DNA of 64,000 nt from Microbacterium sp. CBA3102 (GTDB taxonomy: Bacteria; Actinomycetota; Actinomycetes; Actinomycetales; Microbacteriaceae), in assembly GCF_007954505.1 (NCBI RefSeq), contig NZ_CP042412.1:2418001-2482000 (forward strand), written 5' to 3'. The position numbers were made by a program, and so were the translations under genes. Below are positions 1-10,679 of this stretch, piece after piece (the first letter of the stretch is position 1; every line of letters begins with the position of its first letter). The notes under the pieces were generated by a model. The model saw nothing but the letters and a program-made list of their open reading frames with translations, did not search any database and was not told where the DNA came from.

Positions 1-780
1 GGCTGACGCCACCGCCGGTACCGCGGGAGCGTTGCGTGCGGCGATGAGGTCGTTGCGGGAGTCTGCCACGACTTCGGCGAGCGTGGATTCGGCGCGCAAT
101 GCTTCGATCTCGAAGTCCTCGACCGCGTCGAGGAGCGCGGATGCTCGCCGGGTCGCTTCGGTCGCGGTCTCGAGCGCGACGTTCGCCTCTTCGTTCTGCT
201 TCGCCGTGCGACGGCGTTCCGACACGTCGGCGCTGTGGGTCGCGAAGCTGATGAGCTGCTCCGCTTCGGCGGCGCTGGCCGTGATCTGGTGCATCGCGGA
301 ATCGGCGTAGCGTGCGGAGAGACGTGCGACAGCCTCGTTGGTCTGCGGGATGCGGGCGCTGAGCGCCTCAGCCTCCGCTCTCACCCGTGCGATGATCTCG
401 GGCGCGCGTCGAACCGTGGAGACGGACTCCGCGAGCTCGGAGGTCTTCTCGTCGAGGAGGTCCTGCGCCCAGTCGCACAGCTGCAGGATGCGTGCATTGC
501 GGGTGCGGAGCTCTTCGTCCGTGTCGGGGATCTCATCGTGATTCAGCTGGTGGAGCTGGAACGCCTCGCGCAGATGGGTGCGCACCGCGGCGAGTGCCGT
601 CCGCAGGTCGGCGGTCAGGCCTTCGCCGAGTTCGGCCTCGGCGAAGGAGAGCTCGTCGGCCGTGGTGCGGATCCGCTCGTCCGCTCCGACGAGGGCCTGC
701 TCCGCACGCCGAGCCAGATCGGCGTCCCGAGCGGCGAGCTCTTCCTGTTCGCGTTTGCGCTTGCCCCAAAAACCAGCCAT
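1..780 (-). CDS. Hypothetical coiled-coil protein (C-terminus off the window)
   Basis: The reading frame starts at ATG 780 and runs without a stop to base 1, so 260 residues are visible and the C-terminus is missing. The N-terminus begins MAGFWGKRKREQ, basic and without a signal peptide. The rest is strongly charged, rich in Ala, Glu, Arg and Leu, with heptad-like spacing and no Pro-rich breaks until near the edge, which suggests a long cytoplasmic coiled coil. I do not recognise a catalytic domain. It lies 104 bases downstream of padR in the same direction and may be cotranscribed with it. Function unknown. Confidence 0.7.
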   Translation of the reverse strand, partial: MAGFWGKRKREQEELAARDADLARRAEQALVGADERIRTTADELSFAEAELGEGLTADLRTALAAVRTHLREAFQLHQLNHDEIPDTDEELRTRNARILQLCDWAQDLLDEKTSELAESVSTVRRAPEIIARVRAEAEALSARIPQTNEAVARLSARYADSAMHQITASAAEAEQLISFATHSADVSERRRTAKQNEEANVALETATEATRRASALLDAVEDFEIEALRAESTLAEVVADSRNDLIAARNAPAVPAVASA

Positions 781-884
781 GGGTCGATCCTAGTTTCCCC
801 GGCGCATGAGCCGGCTGAGCATCCGCTCCGGGCGAACGGGGAAGTTCGGCCGAGCGGCCCTGAGGTCGTCGCGACGGGGTTCGC

Positions 885-1535
885 TCAGGCTGCAGGCGCG
901 GTCTCGGTGATCTCGGCGCCGGTGATCTCGGCATCGGTGATCGCGGCGCCGGATTTCGCAGGGCGTCCGCGTTTGGGTCGCTCCTCCGTGAGTTCGAGCG
1001 CCATCGCGTGCTGCGGGTGTCCGGTGAGGCGCTCGGCGGCGTGGTCGAGCCAGCGCACCTCGGCTTCGGCGGAGAAGATCATCGAGTCGACCACTAGTGA
1101 CCAGGCGAGTCCCTCGGGGCCGTCCTCACCGCGCTTCGTCCGTCTGGCCTGCCGCAACGTCTCGAGATGCGCCAGGGATGCCGCGCGCTGGGCGTGGATC
1201 GTGGTCGCGGCGTCGACACCGGGGAGGGTCGCGGCGACGGCGAGCTTGATCGCCAGCTCATCACGGGCTCCCTTGGCACGCGCGAGGGGGGAGGCGAGCC
1301 ACCGTGCGACCTCCGCCTCTCCGGCGCGGGTGATCCGCCAGTACACATGCCCCTGCTCATCGGTGTGGCCGCGCTGCACGAGGCCGTCCCGTTCGAGTCG
1401 TTCGAGGGTGTTGTAGATCTGGCCGACGTTCAACGGCCAGACCGAACCGGTGCGTCGGTCGAACTCGTGCCGGAGCTGGTATCCGTAGCAGGGTCCCTGG
1501 GCGAGGATGGCGAGCATGCTCTGGCGTACGGACAT
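885..1535 (-). CDS. PadR family transcriptional regulator with AT-hook-like tail
   Basis: A 216-residue protein. Residues 1-75 form the PadR winged helix (MSVRQSMLAILAQGPCYGYQ, then the NVGQIYNTLERLERDGLV recognition region). Residues about 90-175 match the PadR C-terminal helical dimerisation part. The tail carries KRGRPAK, an AT-hook-like core, followed by a short repeat of the type ITxAEIT. PadR proteins usually repress nearby efflux or stress genes by binding palindromes. The start at 1535 is chosen for the AGGAG sequence seven bases upstream and because the domain begins there; a longer in-frame extension to 1784 has no family resemblance. A TATACT hexamer (plus-strand 1574-1579) is a candidate -10 box. 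The target is not evident; the nearest candidate is the downstream coiled-coil gene. Confidence 0.88.
   Translation of the reverse strand: MSVRQSMLAILAQGPCYGYQLRHEFDRRTGSVWPLNVGQIYNTLERLERDGLVQRGHTDEQGHVYWRITRAGEAEVARWLASPLARAKGARDELAIKLAVAATLPGVDAATTIHAQRAASLAHLETLRQARRTKRGEDGPEGLAWSLVVDSMIFSAEAEVRWLDHAAERLTGHPQHAMALELTEERPKRGRPAKSGAAITDAEITGAEITETAPAA
904..948. repeat. Three tandem 15-bp units inside padR
   Basis: Units at 904-918, 919-933 and 934-948 share the core CGGTGATC(T/G)CGGC. They encode the five-residue repeats in the PadR tail. Copy number could vary by slippage without breaking the frame. Confidence 0.75.
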
Positions 1536-1734
1536 CGTCGTCTCCTCGTGTGATCGGGCCGAATGCGATACCGAGTATATGGTTACCGGGCATGCTCTCG
1601 TCGTGACGCGCGGGTCGTCCTGCAGGCGACGTGCAGGCGACGTGGAGGTCACGGCCCGGTAACATGGCGAAGTATGCCTGGCGTCGGGTCCACCGATGGC
1701 CGGCGATTTACCCACTGACAGGGAGATGACATCC

Positions 1735-4536
<2,802 letters not shown>

Positions 4537-4548
4537 CGTTCGGTGAGG

Positions 4549-4583
4549 AGGAGGGCCAGTCCGGGTGGATTGGCCCTCCTTTC
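4549..4583 (+). terminator. Intrinsic terminator after secA
   Basis: A perfect 10-bp stem AGGAGGGCCA (4549-4558) pairs with TGGCCCTCCT (4571-4580), followed by a short TTT-like run. It separates secA from the independently promoted alaA. Confidence 0.8.
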
Positions 4584-4590
4584 GTCGCTG

Positions 4591-4596
4591 TAGGCT
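4591..4596 (+). promoter_or_regulatory. -10 box of leaderless alaA promoter
   Basis: TAGGCT ends six bases before ATG 4603, so transcription would begin at the start codon. There is no Shine-Dalgarno sequence for this gene. Confidence 0.65.
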
Positions 4597-4602
4597 TGGT
4601 CG

Positions 4603-5829
4603 ATGACCCCAACGCGCAACTTCGACCAGTCGTCGAAGCTCAAGAACGTCCTGTACGAGATTCGCGGAAACGCCCTCGTCGAGGCGGCGCGCTTGGAAGC
4701 GGAGGGTCACAAGATCCTCAAGCTGAACACCGGCAATCCGGCCATCTTCGGCTTCGATGCACCGCACCAGATCGTGCACGACATGCTCGCCGCGATGCCC
4801 ACGGCGCACGGTTACAGCGACAGCAAGGGCATCATCTCCGCCCGTCGCGCGGTCGTGAGCCGGTACGAGCAGATCGAGGGGTTCCCCCGGTTCGACCCCG
4901 ATGACGTCTACCTCGGCAACGGCGTGTCCGAACTCATCACGATGACGATGCAGGCTCTGCTCGACGAGGGCGACGAGGTTCTGATCCCCGCCCCCGACTA
5001 TCCGCTGTGGACCGCGATGACCAGTCTCGCGGGAGGCACGCCCGTGCATTACCTCTGCGACGAGGACGACGAGTGGCAGCCGGATCTCGAGGACATCCGC
5101 TCGAAGATCACGCCTCGCACCAAGGCTCTGGTCATCATCAACCCGAACAACCCGACGGGTGTCGTCTATTCGCGTGAAATCCTGGAAGGTCTCGTGCAGA
5201 TCGCGCGGGAGCACCAGCTGCTCCTCCTGTCCGACGAGATCTACGACCGGATCCTGTTCGATGACGCGGTCCACATCCCGACCGCGACACTCGCTCCCGA
5301 CCTGCTCTGCCTCACGTTCAACGGTTTGTCCAAGACGTACCGGGTGGCGGGATACCGCTCGGGGTGGATGGTCATCACCGGCCCGCAGGGGCACGCCAAG
5401 GGCTTCCTGGAGGGGATCACGCTGCTGGCGTCGACGCGGTTGTGCCCGAACGTCCCTGCGCAGCACGCCGTCCAGGCCGCGCTGTCGGGCGTGCAGTCCA
5501 TCGAGGCGCTGATCGCTCCCACCGGGCGTCTGCGCGAGCAGCGAGACATCGCCTGGGAAGGGCTGGAGTCGATTCCCGGGGTTTCCTGCGTCAAGCCTCA
5601 GGGTGCGCTCTACGCATTCCCGCGTCTCGATCCGAACGTGCACGAGATCAGGGACGACGCCCGCCTCGTCTACGACCTCCTCGTCTCCGAGCACATCCTC
5701 CTGGTGCAGGGCACCGGTTTCAACTGGCCGACCCCGGACCACCTGCGACTGGTGACGCTGCCCGAGCCGCGAGTGCTGAGCGAAGCCGTCGAACGACTGG
5801 GGAACTTCCTCTCGAGCTACCGCCAGTAG
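4603..5829 (+). CDS. alaA: AlaA-type alanine/valine-pyruvate aminotransferase
   Basis: A 408-residue fold-type I PLP aminotransferase, very like E. coli AlaA (YfbQ) along its length. Shared signatures are SSKLKNVLYEIRG near the N-terminus, LNTGNPAIFGFDAP, YLGNGVSEL, PAPDYPLWTA, the INPNNPTG cofactor pocket, DEIYDRILFDDA, and the Schiff-base lysine in SLSKTYRVAGYRSGW-type context (here GLSKTYRVAGYRSGW). The family makes alanine from pyruvate and glutamate. The gene has its own promoter just after the secA terminator. Its last 110 bases are also read on the other strand as the C-terminus of the convergent MinD-like gene. Confidence 0.92.
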   Translation: MTPTRNFDQSSKLKNVLYEIRGNALVEAARLEAEGHKILKLNTGNPAIFGFDAPHQIVHDMLAAMPTAHGYSDSKGIISARRAVVSRYEQIEGFPRFDPDDVYLGNGVSELITMTMQALLDEGDEVLIPAPDYPLWTAMTSLAGGTPVHYLCDEDDEWQPDLEDIRSKITPRTKALVIINPNNPTGVVYSREILEGLVQIAREHQLLLLSDEIYDRILFDDAVHIPTATLAPDLLCLTFNGLSKTYRVAGYRSGWMVITGPQGHAKGFLEGITLLASTRLCPNVPAQHAVQAALSGVQSIEALIAPTGRLREQRDIAWEGLESIPGVSCVKPQGALYAFPRLDPNVHEIRDDARLVYDLLVSEHILLVQGTGFNWPTPDHLRLVTLPEPRVLSEAVERLGNFLSSYRQ

Positions 5830-6997
5830 GAAGCTCCGGACGTGTGGGAGACAGGGTCGCGGCCAGCCTCCTCACACCGGCGACGAGCTGTGAACGGGGC
5901 GTGACGTCGGTCATCGGCCGGGCGTGCAGCAGTGCGGCATCGGCAGCGCGCTGATCGAAGGGCAGGAACGTGACCTCAGTGATGCCCGCGAATCGCTCGA
6001 GGGTGCGCCGGACCTGCCTGCGCGCATCGATGCCGAGGGGACCCTGCCTGACCTGATTGACGACCACGGCGAGGGGCGTCGGGGCCGTGAGGCGGCGCAG
6101 TTCGGCGTGGTCACGCAGGAACCGGCTGATGCTGAGAGGATCCGCCGCCGCGACGGCCACGATCAGGTCCGCCTCGATCAGCGTCGCCGAGGTCGCCGCG
6201 TGTCGACGGGGCCCGGCGAGGTCGTACGTGACCTCGTCGTCCGCGTCGAAGGCTGCGGCCACATCCACGACCGTCTCCTCGCTCCACCCCCGACTGGCCT
6301 GCAGCGTGGTGCGGAGACGGGCTGATGCCAGTTCCGGCCAGCGGCTCGGGCGATTGATCCCCGCCAGAACCTCGACGTCCTGACCTCCGCTCAGGATTCG
6401 GGTGGACAAGCGGGACAGTTCGTCGTCGTCGAGGGCACCTCGTTCGGCTCGACGACAGGCGGCGGCGATTCCGGGAGCGTCGTCGCTGAGCCCGAGCAGC
6501 AGGGCGATCGACGGCGCGACGGTGTCGGCGTCGATCAGAGCCGTGCGGCGGCCGGCCCGGGCGAGTTCGACCGCGAGTTGGATCGCGACGGTCGAGCGTC
6601 CAGGGGCGCCGTGCGGTCCCCAGACGGCGATGACGCGGTGGGGCTCGGGGCCGTGAGGCAGTGGCGCGTCGACGGTCTCGGTGCCCAGCGCCGCGGCGAC
6701 CTCCCAGCCGGTGGCTTCGGTGGGCAGCGGTGCAGACAACCCGAGTCGTCCGCGCAGGCGGCTGTCCGCTCCGCCGAGGGCGAGGACGCGCACTCCCGCA
6801 CGATCACACGTCGAGATCAGCTCGGTGGTCAGCACGGCCCGGGTCGCCGGAACGATGAGCGCTTCGGTGCCGGGAGGCAGGTCGACGACCGGAGCGCCGG
6901 CCGTCAGGACCGCGAGCACGTCGATCCCCTCCAGCTCCAGTTCGGCGGCCAGTGCGCTCGCGCGTGGCTCCGCGATTGCCACGACCACCGCGGTCAT
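5720..6997 (-). CDS. MinD/CpaE-like ATPase with atypical P-loop
   Basis: A 425-residue protein. Residues 1-115 form a receiver-like or TadZ-like N-terminal domain. Residues 122-390 look like a MinD/ParA ATPase: WGPHGAPGRST at the P-loop position (126-136), LIDADTVAPSIALLLGL as the Walker A' strand, VDVAAAFD, and VVVNQVRQG. The two lysines of the usual deviant Walker A (KGGxGKS/T) are absent, replaced by Pro-His and Arg. CpaE/TadZ proteins position Flp pilus machinery, but no cpaF or tadB is nearby. Start ATG 6997 overlaps the stop of the SAF-domain gene by four bases (ATGA), so the two are one operon. The C-terminus overlaps alaA tail-to-tail by 110 bases. Precise role unknown. Confidence 0.8.
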   Translation of the reverse strand: MTAVVVAIAEPRASALAAELELEGIDVLAVLTAGAPVVDLPPGTEALIVPATRAVLTTELISTCDRAGVRVLALGGADSRLRGRLGLSAPLPTEATGWEVAAALGTETVDAPLPHGPEPHRVIAVWGPHGAPGRSTVAIQLAVELARAGRRTALIDADTVAPSIALLLGLSDDAPGIAAACRRAERGALDDDELSRLSTRILSGGQDVEVLAGINRPSRWPELASARLRTTLQASRGWSEETVVDVAAAFDADDEVTYDLAGPRRHAATSATLIEADLIVAVAAADPLSISRFLRDHAELRRLTAPTPLAVVVNQVRQGPLGIDARRQVRRTLERFAGITEVTFLPFDQRAADAALLHARPMTDVTPRSQLVAGVRRLAATLSPTRPELPTGGSSRGSSPVVRRLRSALAARAASPVAGGPGSAS

Positions 6998-7614
6998 GAG
7001 GCGCCTCCGACAGGCAGCACCGAAAGGGCGGATCCGCCGGTGACCGCGGCGAGGACCTCCGCCACGTCGGATCGGTCGATCACGAGCTCGAGCCGGGTGC
7101 CCGCCGAAGCCAGGACCCCGTCCGGCTCGATCACGTCGCGGACGATCACGTCGGCGACGAGGATACGGGGCGCCTCGTGCGAGCGCCCGTCGTCGATCGG
7201 CGGAGCGTGCCAGACCTCGACGACGGTGCCGGGCTCCACCTCCTCCGGGATGCCGGTGTTGCTCTCGATCACGATCGTGGTCTTCCGGCTCCGGTCCGCG
7301 TCGGTGAGAGACGATAACGGCACGATCTCGCCCTTCTCGATCGTCCGTGCCGCGATCTGCCCCGATCGCAGGTCTTCGGGCCCGAGGTAGTCGTCGCTCA
7401 GCAACCCGAGTCCCACCTCGACGACCTGGAAGTCGTCCGCGGTGAGGGTCTCGCCCTCGACGATGGTGTGGTCGGCTCGGAGTACCGGTTCCGCGTCGTC
7501 TGCCGCATCGATGATGAGCCACACGGCGGTGATCGAGAGCGCGACGAGAGCGATCCCGATGAGGAACCGCAGGTCGCCCCAGAACGCGCGCCGAGGTCGG
7601 GAGAGGAAAGGCAT
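6994..7614 (-). CDS. SAF-domain (CpaB-like) membrane protein
   Basis: A 206-residue protein with a short basic N-terminus, one membrane helix at about residues 16-36 (LIGIALVALSITAVWLII), and an extracytoplasmic SAF domain at about 45-115 (ADHTIVEGETLTADDFQVV, then GEIVPLSSL). The rest is a beta-rich region. SAF/CpaB proteins are periplasmic or cell-surface assembly factors of Flp pili, but the remaining pilus genes are absent here. It is the first gene of a two-gene operon with the MinD-like ATPase and diverges from the small HTH gene. A GACGAT hexamer six bases upstream of the ATG is a weak -10 candidate. Confidence 0.8.
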   Translation of the reverse strand: MPFLSRPRRAFWGDLRFLIGIALVALSITAVWLIIDAADDAEPVLRADHTIVEGETLTADDFQVVEVGLGLLSDDYLGPEDLRSGQIAARTIEKGEIVPLSSLTDADRSRKTTIVIESNTGIPEEVEPGTVVEVWHAPPIDDGRSHEAPRILVADVIVRDVIEPDGVLASAGTRLELVIDRSDVAEVLAAVTGGSALSVLPVGGAS

Positions 7615-7653
7615 GGCGCTATCGTCACAGAGATCGAAACAGGACCTCCTCGG

Positions 7654-7662
7654 TTATCCACA
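7654..7662 (+). promoter_or_regulatory. Perfect DnaA-box sequence
   Basis: TTATCCACA matches the consensus DnaA box exactly. It lies in the 97-base divergent gap between the SAF-domain and HTH genes. A second identical copy is at 8629-8637. Confidence 0.55.
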
Positions 7663-7711
7663 GGGTTCCGTCCGACCCGATCCGGGGGAGCGTGTCAGGG
7701 AGAATGGGGGC

Positions 7712-7990
7712 ATGTCAGCCCCGTCCTCGCGCGCGCCGCGATTCCTCGCCCCCGCGCAGGTCGCCGAGCTGCTGAGCATCGGAGTGGGCGAGGTGATCGA
7801 GCTCGTGCACGAGGGCAGACTGCGAGGAACTCAGCTCGGGTCGCCGCCGCGCTGGCGCGTGGAGGAGTCGAGCCTGGAAGGCTATCTGGCCGAGGAATCG
7901 GAGACGTCTCGCCGTATGGCGCTGTGGAGGCAATCACAGGTGGCGAGCTTCCCCGAGGTCTGGGGCATCTCGTCGGCTCACGGCAACTGA
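7712..7990 (+). CDS. Small helix-turn-helix (excisionase/BldC-like) protein
   Basis: A 92-residue protein whose residues 10-60 match the MerR-like single HTH of excisionase and BldC proteins: FLAPAQVAELLSIGVGEVIE followed by LVHEGRLRGTQL and RWRVEESSLEGYL. Such proteins bind short direct repeats as regulators or architectural factors. AGGGAGAA seven bases upstream supports ATG 7712. It diverges from the SAF/MinD-like operon, and its last 13 bases overlap the convergent 203-residue gene. A role in controlling this cluster is inference from position only. Confidence 0.82.
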   Translation: MSAPSSRAPRFLAPAQVAELLSIGVGEVIELVHEGRLRGTQLGSPPRWRVEESSLEGYLAEESETSRRMALWRQSQVASFPEVWGISSAHGN

Positions 7991-8589
7991 TCTCCCGCGG
8001 TACGCACCGCGACCAGTGCGGAGAACGGGACGATGCGGAAGCTCTGCACCGCACCGGTGAGGCGCGCCTGCCCCGGGTCGTGCACCGCCAGATCCAGGTG
8101 ATCCGCGGCCGCGCGATCGATCGTGCCGTGCACCTCACCCACCCGGGTGGTGAGGTGTACGGGGACGCGGCGCCGCGCGAGATCACGCAGCACGAAGCCC
8201 AGTGTCATCCTCTCCCGGAGTGCGTGCTCGATGACAGGGACCTCCTCGAGGCTCGCCAGGATCATGCCGTGGTCGGTGGTGATGCCGGCGATCGCGTGCA
8301 GCGGGACGAGCAGGGCGGCCGCCGGAGCGCGGACGGCATCCCCGGTGCCGCGTGATTCGACGGCCATCCAGTCGGCCCCGAGAGTGCGCACCGTCACCGG
8401 AAGGCGTTGACCGTTCACGAGGTCGATCAGGGCGTCCGTGTCGGAGCCGCAGAGAACCCGCAGCCGCGCACGCAGATCCAACCGGGCGATGCGCAGCCTC
8501 TCCGACTCCGCATCGAGCACGGCGCGTTCGGCCTCCCACTCGGACGCCAGTTGGCCCTCGAGGTCTTCGAACAGTCGGTCCCAGTGCAC
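7978..8589 (-). CDS. Hypothetical 203-residue protein
   Basis: I do not recognise a named family. The first 50 residues form a charged helical segment (FEDLEGQLASEWEAERAVLD), followed by a mostly beta and hydrophobic region of about 150 residues with no membrane helix, signal peptide or visible catalytic motif. GTG 8589 is the start; TACGCT (plus-strand 8597-8602) lies seven bases upstream, fitting a leaderless transcript. It sits between the HTH gene, which it overlaps by 13 bases at the 3' ends, and the divergent Rv3235-family gene. Confidence 0.7.
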   Translation of the reverse strand: MHWDRLFEDLEGQLASEWEAERAVLDAESERLRIARLDLRARLRVLCGSDTDALIDLVNGQRLPVTVRTLGADWMAVESRGTGDAVRAPAAALLVPLHAIAGITTDHGMILASLEEVPVIEHALRERMTLGFVLRDLARRRVPVHLTTRVGEVHGTIDRAAADHLDLAVHDPGQARLTGAVQSFRIVPFSALVAVRTAGDQLP

Positions 8590-8628
8590 CCGACCGAGCG
8601 TAGGCGACGCCGATTTCGGACGTACGAG

Positions 8629-8637
8629 TTATCCACA
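8629..8637 (+). promoter_or_regulatory. Second perfect DnaA-box sequence
   Basis: TTATCCACA again, in the 130-base divergent gap between the 203-residue gene and the Rv3235-family gene, 975 bases from the first copy and in the same orientation. Confidence 0.55.
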
Positions 8638-8719
8638 TACTTCCTCGATCGGCGTTCGGGAGCCCGGCGGTCGGTGCTGTACTGACGACCTCGCAGACCT
8701 TCCCGACCGAGAGATCGAC

Positions 8720-9106
8720 ATGACGCCTCACGAGTACTTCGCTCCGCAGCCGACACCGACCAGCGAACTGCCCGATCCCGCACCGCTCCTGCGCAGTCTC
8801 ACCCGCGGTGTGCTCGAAGTGCTCGCCGGCGTCCGTGAGGTCGATCAGCTCGCGCGGTGGTTCAGCGAAGACGCGTTCCGCAGCCTGGTCACCCGGGCGA
8901 ACCTGTCGGCGAGGGCGCGCAGCGCGCGCGGAGTCGCTCCCGCTCGCCCGACGTTCGAGATCCGGTCCCTGCGGGTGACGGCTCCGATCGACGGGGTCAT
9001 CGAAGCGGTCGTCGTGGTGGCCGGACCGGGGCGCACGCGGGCGGTCGCGGTGAGGCTGGATGGGATCGATCGACGCTGGCGCGCGACCTCCCTGGCGATT
9101 CTCTGA
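8720..9106 (+). CDS. Rv3235 family protein
   Basis: A 128-residue protein resembling the actinobacterial Rv3235 family. The N-terminus is Pro-rich. The conserved core follows: LLRSLTRGVLEVLAGVREVDQLARW, VTRANLSARARSA, then a beta-strand region ending in DRRWRATSLAIL. No enzyme motif, signal peptide or membrane helix is visible. The family often sits near secA, but its function is unknown. The upstream gap holds a DnaA box. Confidence 0.82.
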   Translation: MTPHEYFAPQPTPTSELPDPAPLLRSLTRGVLEVLAGVREVDQLARWFSEDAFRSLVTRANLSARARSARGVAPARPTFEIRSLRVTAPIDGVIEAVVVVAGPGRTRAVAVRLDGIDRRWRATSLAIL

Positions 9107-9118
9107 CCGATCTGACCG

Positions 9119-9124
9119 TAGGCT
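9119..9124 (+). promoter_or_regulatory. -10 box of leaderless pdtaS promoter
   Basis: TAGGCT ends six bases before GTG 9131. The GGAAGG between them is too close to act as a Shine-Dalgarno sequence. Confidence 0.65.
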
Positions 9125-9130
9125 GGAAGG

Positions 9131-10615
9131 GTGTCAACCCTCAGCGATCTCGCCCATGCCCAGGGTCTCCTGACCGACAGCGATGTGGAGTGGCTCCATC
9201 GTCTCGCCGGAGACGGACAGCTCCTCGCCGATCTCGCGTCCGCCGACATCGTCATCTGGATCCAGACCGAGGATGGCTCCTTCATCGCGGTCGCGCACGC
9301 ACGACCGAGTGGTGCGGCCACGCTCTTCTATCGTGACATCGTCGGGGAGCGGGTCCGGCCTCAGTGGCGTACGCAGGTGCAGGGCGCTTTCGAGTCGGCC
9401 GAGATCGTGGATTCCTCATCACCGGACTGGTTCGAGGAGACGCCGACGCGGGTCCGAGCCGTGCCGATCGTGCCCGAACGCCGGGACACAGGCACAGCCC
9501 CCACAGCGATCGGCGTGGTCACCAGACACACCAACCTGGGTGAGCTGCGGACGCCGTCTCGCCAGCAGATCACCTTCGACGAGTGCGCGAACGACCTGTT
9601 CCGGATGATCGCGGACGGGAGCTTCCCCGATCTCGCAGCGCCGACCTCGCCGCGCCGAGGCGCCCCTCGCGCGTCGGACGGCCTGATCCGCATCGACGTG
9701 GACGGGATCAGCACGTTCGCGAGTCCGAACGCTCTGTCCGCCTTCAACAGGATGGGCTTCGACGACGAACTCGAGGGGGAGTCCCTCGCCGAAGTCACCA
9801 CGCGTTTGGTGCCGCCTTCGCGGCAGGTCGACGAGTCACTCCCGGTCGTCGTCACAGGGCGCGCCCCCTGGCGGACCGACATCGAGGCGCGGGGTGTCAC
9901 GGTGTCCTTGCGTGCGATCCCGCTGAAGGACCACGGCACCCGCATCGGGGCGATCGTGCTGTGCCGCGATGTGTCGGAACTCCGTCACCAGGAGCAGGAG
10001 CTCATCACCAAGGATGCGACGATCCGCGAGATCCACCACCGGGTGAAGAACAATCTGCAGACGGTGGCCTCGCTGCTGCGGATCCAAGCCCGCCGCACGC
10101 ACTCCGATGAGGCCAGAGACGCGCTCACACAGGCCATGCGCCGTGTCGACGCCATCGCGGTGGTGCATGACACGCTCGCGCAGGGACTCACGCAGAAGGT
10201 CGATTTCGACGAGGTTTTCCACCGCGTGCTCAAGCTCGTGGCGGAGGTGGCATCGGCGCCGAGCACCCGCGCGCGCACGCAGTCGACCGGGCGCTTCGGT
10301 GTGCTTCCGAGCGAGTATGCGACACCGCTCGCTCTCGCGCTCACCGAGGTCGTGACCAACGCGGTCGAGCACGGTCTGGCAGGCCAAGAGGGCATCGTGA
10401 CCATCGACGCCAAGCGCACGGAGGAGAACCTCCGCGTGACGGTGCGCGATACCGGTCTGGGCCTGCCCGAAGGCCGGATCGGTCAGGGGCTCGGGACGCA
10501 GATCATCCGCACACTCATCCAGGGCGAGCTCGGCGGCACGATCGAGTGGCGGGGGAGCGACGGCGAGGGCACCGAGGTGGTCATCGACATCCCGCTCCGC
10601 TGGCTCGACCGCTGA
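9131..10615 (+). CDS. pdtaS: PdtaS-type cytosolic sensor histidine kinase
   Basis: A 494-residue kinase without membrane helices. Residues about 1-165 form a GAF-type sensor, 180-285 a PAS-type sensor, 290-370 a HisKA_2 dimerisation domain with IHHRVKNNLQTVASLLR (phosphoacceptor His at 302/303), and 390-494 the HATPase with N box NAVEHG, G1 DTGLGLPEG and G2 GQGLGTQII. Mycobacterial PdtaS has this layout and signals through the antitermination regulator PdtaR, which is not in this window. The gene is monocistronic, with its own leaderless promoter and a strong hairpin after the stop. Confidence 0.9.
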   Translation: MSTLSDLAHAQGLLTDSDVEWLHRLAGDGQLLADLASADIVIWIQTEDGSFIAVAHARPSGAATLFYRDIVGERVRPQWRTQVQGAFESAEIVDSSSPDWFEETPTRVRAVPIVPERRDTGTAPTAIGVVTRHTNLGELRTPSRQQITFDECANDLFRMIADGSFPDLAAPTSPRRGAPRASDGLIRIDVDGISTFASPNALSAFNRMGFDDELEGESLAEVTTRLVPPSRQVDESLPVVVTGRAPWRTDIEARGVTVSLRAIPLKDHGTRIGAIVLCRDVSELRHQEQELITKDATIREIHHRVKNNLQTVASLLRIQARRTHSDEARDALTQAMRRVDAIAVVHDTLAQGLTQKVDFDEVFHRVLKLVAEVASAPSTRARTQSTGRFGVLPSEYATPLALALTEVVTNAVEHGLAGQEGIVTIDAKRTEENLRVTVRDTGLGLPEGRIGQGLGTQIIRTLIQGELGGTIEWRGSDGEGTEVVIDIPLRWLDR

Positions 10616-10638
10616 GGGCCGGCGCTCCCGGCACACGC

Positions 10639-10673
10639 GAAAGCGGCCCGAGAGTCGATCTCGGGCCGCTTTC
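10639..10673. terminator. Bidirectional terminator between pdtaS and whiB1
   Basis: A perfect 15-bp inverted repeat starts GAAAGCGGCCCGAGA at 10639 and ends at 10673, with a 5-base loop. It lies between two convergent genes. Confidence 0.88.
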
Positions 10674-10679
10674 GGAAGT

